From RPRI01 sp051233685 (lineage in GTDB: Bacteria; Desulfobacterota; Desulfobacteria; Desulfobacterales; RPRI01): 64,000 nucleotides of DNA. A program made the position numbers and the translations under genes. Under the pieces are notes generated by a model. It saw only the letters and a program-made list of their open reading frames with translations. It was not told the DNA's origin and did not search any database. The stretch spans positions 13,236 to 77,235 of the forward strand of contig NZ_JBAMMY010000206.1 of assembly GCF_051233685.1 (NCBI RefSeq), written 5' to 3'. This document shows positions 61,571-64,000 of the stretch, one piece after another. Within the stretch, counting starts at the first letter, position 1. Every line of letters begins with the position of its first letter.

Positions 61571-62595
61571 ACCCGTTTGTCTCCTGAGTCTGAACTAACG
61601 CAAACAGCGGCTGCCTTCGCGGTTTTGTCATGATTCTTTACGCGCAGATAATCTCTTGCAGAGCAAAATGTATCCACCAGTGAAACGACAAGCGACTCCA
61701 TATAACGCGGTGGTACAACGGTAAGCGGCCACATGTGTTTTTTGATAATATCCTCTTCTTTTTCAGTAAGGGGGGTTATTTTGCGCGCATTCTTAAGCGC
61801 GATATTATGGTGCCTGAAACCATGCAATCTGGGTCCTTCGCGTAGCCAGTCGTAGAAGAAGAGATCGTGCAGCAGCGCACCCCGGGTGATCGAATCACAA
61901 TCCAGGGAAAGCCGCTTGCCCCAGAGAAAGCTTATGTACGCCACCTCCTTTACGTGCTCCAACCTGGTCTTGCCCCTGTGGTGTTCATACTGTGAAAGTT
62001 TTGCAACCTCCGGATGTTCAATCAGCGGGTTTGCCATGTTTATGAATTGTGTCTCCATTGCGGTTTTCTCTTCCGGCGTCAGGCTGAGAAAGCTCCTGAT
62101 AGAGACCGTCAAAAAATCCACCAGCATTATTGAAAGCGTAACCGCGGCGAAGACCCCTTTGACAACGGGTGCAAGCTGATTGAGAATGCCTTGATAGGGA
62201 GGAGATATGAGATACTCAAAAGCGAACGCCAGCAATATCCAATAAATTGAAAACTTAAGACTGATATGGCCTTTATAATGAAAACGCTGATCCGAATAGT
62301 CCCAAAGGCGCACATGAAAAAAGTATCGGGCAATAAATCCCGAGATCAGTTCAAGTCCGGTTGTGACCGCAAAGTAGGCGAGTGCTTTAGTAATCAAATG
62401 GGATTCCTGGAACAGGGAAACCGCCCCCATGAGTATCAAGGCGCCCGTGCCGTAAAGGATGAGATACGGTCCCTTTAAGAGGCCGGGGTTGACGAACTGT
62501 TTGTCACGGAAAGAACGATAGGAGACCTCAAGCATCCATCCAAGTATGGAAAAAAAAGAAAAAGAAAAAAGTATGCTTAAAATGTCAGTCTTCAT
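61567..62595 (-). CDS. Membrane protein with ABC-transporter-type-IV (DUF1113-like) and HD domains
   Basis: A 342-residue protein. The N-terminal half has about five membrane helices and matches the family with ILGWMLEVSYRSFRDKQFVN and GLLKGPYLILYGTGAL. The C-terminal half is an HD-domain hydrolase: TRLEHVKEVAYISFLWGKRL with metal ligands in GALLHDLFFYDW and FRHHNIALKNARKI. It overlaps the RND fragment and the activase by four bases each, so the three were one translational unit. The nucleotide or substrate of the HD part is unknown. This two-domain pairing is found in Clostridia and some deltaproteobacteria, from memory. Confidence 0.88.
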   Translation of the reverse strand: MKTDILSILFSFSFFSILGWMLEVSYRSFRDKQFVNPGLLKGPYLILYGTGALILMGAVSLFQESHLITKALAYFAVTTGLELISGFIARYFFHVRLWDYSDQRFHYKGHISLKFSIYWILLAFAFEYLISPPYQGILNQLAPVVKGVFAAVTLSIMLVDFLTVSIRSFLSLTPEEKTAMETQFINMANPLIEHPEVAKLSQYEHHRGKTRLEHVKEVAYISFLWGKRLSLDCDSITRGALLHDLFFYDWLREGPRLHGFRHHNIALKNARKITPLTEKEEDIIKKHMWPLTVVPPRYMESLVVSLVDTFCSARDYLRVKNHDKTAKAAAVCVSSDSGDKRV

Positions 62596-63565
62596 TGCGC
62601 CCTGCTCCTGTGAACAAGTGAATACACCAGAGGTACCAGAATCAATGTCACAAGACCACTGACCAATAGTCCCCCGATGACCGTGATGCCAAGTGCATTC
62701 CAGATTTCAGAGCCCTCCCCCCTGGAAAGGGCCAACGGGAGCATGCCGAATATTGTTGTGAGACTCGTCATGAGCACCGGCCTCAGGCGTGTTTTGCCGC
62801 CCGTAACAACCGCTTCGTTTAGGCTCATCCCGCGTGCTTTCAATTGCTTGGTATAGTCCACGAGCACAATGGCGTTTTTTACAACAATGCCCATGAGCAT
62901 GATCACCCCGATAAAGCTCATCAGGTTGAGCGGCGTGGCCGTGACAACGAAGGCCCAGATCACTCCGACGAAGGCGAAGGGAACCGAAAACATGATGATG
63001 AATGGATCAACGAAATCCTCGAACTCCCCTGCCATGACCATGTAGGCAAGGGCAATTCCAAGAATGAGAAGGAGGGTCAGATCACGGAACGCTTTTCGCT
63101 GTTCCTCCACCTCCCCGCCCCATTCAATGGAAACGCCGGGAGGCAGGTCAAGAGAGGCCATCTTTTCTCGAACATCTCGTACCACATCCCCTAAAACTCT
63201 GCCCTGGACACCCGCCTGAACCTTGGTGACTCGGGTCCTGTTTTTCCGGTCGATCTCAACGGGCCCAAAGGCTTCACGAACAGAAGCGACGTTTCGGAGC
63301 TTAATGGTCTGACCGGTCAGGGTTGTGATAGGGGTTTCACCGATTTCACGAATCGTTTCCCGCTGATCCTTTTTTAGTCGCAGTTCAATGTCGAAGTCGT
63401 CACCGGCCTCCCGGAACTTGGTATCATCGAATCCATAGTAGTTGGTTCTCAATACGTCGGCGACAAGCGCCACATTCAACCCAAGAGACGCCGCCTTATC
63501 CCGGTCAAGACGAACCAGCACTTCCGGCCGCGGTTTCTTTCTGCTGACAGAGACATCCACTGCGC
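62592..63565 (-). pseudogene. RND efflux pump inner-membrane subunit, C-terminal fragment
   Basis: About 325 residues of the C-terminal part of a roughly 1040-residue AcrB-type transporter. Homology begins at GAVDVSVSRKKPRPEVLVRL (second porter domain) and includes GGEVEEQRKAFRDLTLLL, the helix with FIGVIMLMGIVVKNAIVLVD, and GGKTRLRPVLMTSLTTIFGM. The N-terminal two thirds and any membrane-fusion partner are missing. The open frame runs further upstream to 63728, but that part is foreign. The fragment still overlaps the following gene by four bases. It cannot act as a pump on its own. Confidence 0.88.
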
Positions 63566-63728
63566 CGGGTGTGGCCCCATGGTTTAAAATATGTTTCACA
63601 GCATCACTGGAACCAACATTGACGGAAAGGGCCTTTGTTACGGCGGCTTCAATCTCACTTACGTCATGATCCTTATAAGCATCAAAACCGAGATGAAATA
63701 TTTCGACCTGTGCGGTTAGTAAACCCAT
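63566..63728 (-). mobile_element. Foreign segment fused to the RND fragment, transposase-like
   Basis: The open frame upstream of the RND homology encodes about 54 residues (FHLGFDAYKDHDVSEIEAAV, then SSDAVKHILNHGATP) with no match to any RND transporter. They vaguely resemble the C-terminal part of IS21-type (IstA) transposases. The join with RND sequence is near 63565, giving a chimeric reading frame. The identification is weak. Confidence 0.4.
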
Positions 63729-63740
63729 ATCTCACAACAA

Positions 63741-64000
63741 CTACCATGCCGAGTTGGCAACGAGTTTGAAATCAAGTTTTTGGTTTTCGAGCCAGTTCTC
63801 TGTCTCTCGGTTTCTTTTAAGTGCTGTTAGCGAAGCAAGAGCGACAGAACCCGGTTTTGACCAACTCATTCCGTTATGCTTTTGGCGCTCTGAAACAACG
63901 AGGTCATTCATCTTCTCTCCAATATTGCTCGAATTTCGAAGACCCAGATGTTTCCGTATTGCATAACACGGGATATAAGGCTTGTTTCGATGCAGATACT
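63741..64000 (-). mobile_element. Transposase C-terminal fragment (ISKra4/ISNCY-like)
   Basis: An open frame that enters from the window edge and ends at the TAG at 63741-63743, giving 85 residues. HLGLRNSSNIGEKMNDLVV followed by RQKHNGMSWSKPGSVALASL resembles the C-terminal end of DDE transposases with a GMxWS motif. The N-terminal catalytic part lies outside the window, so completeness and the terminal repeats cannot be judged. The stop lies about 12 bases from the RND-derived chimeric frame. Confidence 0.6.

Noticed and set aside
1..64000. CRISPR arrays, rRNA and tRNA genes
   Set aside because: No direct-repeat/spacer pattern, no rRNA segments and no cloverleaf was recognised in any intergenic gap.

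Overview
The window looks like a chromosome segment of a flagellated, anaerobic deltaproteobacterium (Desulfobacterota). The reasons are the mix of CheZ, CheX, CheD and HDOD genes, a FlgM partner of the type known from Desulfovibrio, NtrC-type activators beside flgBC, an acyl-CoA dehydratase/reductase activase typical of anaerobes, and a [NiFe]-hydrogenase remnant. No rRNA, tRNA or CRISPR array was seen. Assignment below family rank is not possible from sequence alone.

Layout. 0-7 kb (minus): flgC (cut by the window edge), flgB, two sigma-54 activators and an envelope TPR protein. 7-15 kb (minus): a chemotaxis operon reading PilZ protein, cheA, cheD, HDOD, cheY, cheX, cheB, cheZ, cheY. 15-19 kb (plus): cheR, cheW and a chemoreceptor. 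19-20 kb (minus): flgM and its partner, behind a sigma-28 promoter. 20-34 kb (plus): a pseudaminic-acid-type flagellin glycosylation locus ending in a TPR glycosyltransferase and a Maf-like transferase. 34-44 kb (plus): flagellin, fliD, fliS, a FlgN/FliT-like chaperone, flaG and two response regulators, interrupted by an AAA/DUF4143 gene and a small palindromic element. 44-54 kb: CheD-HDOD fusion, diguanylate cyclase, J-domain protein, zinc-ribbon protein, ParA-like ATPase, a formylglycine-enzyme-fold protein and a PAS/H-box protein. 54-55 kb: DUF190 and crcB. 55.5-64 kb: a rearranged region, visibly richer in GC, with a beheaded hydrogenase gene, a decayed helical-repeat gene, a giant ASKHA activase, a membrane HD protein, a truncated RND pump and transposase remnants.

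How it fits together. By eye, -24/-12 (sigma-54) promoters precede flgBC, the PilZ-che operon, cheR, the glycosylation locus, fliD, the ParA operon, the FGE-like gene and the hydrogenase remnant. Sigma-28 promoters precede fliC and the flgM operon. The little-known 44-54 kb genes therefore appear to share the flagellar sigma-54 control, which makes them candidates for an undescribed flagellum- or chemotaxis-linked module. A c-di-GMP layer is also visible: a GGDEF cyclase, an HD-GYP hydrolase, a PilZ protein, and an MshEN-type motif pair inside the CheA linker and (degenerate) in the J-domain protein. Promoter, repeat and pseudogene calls come from reading the sequence. Family names come from motif recognition, not from database searches.
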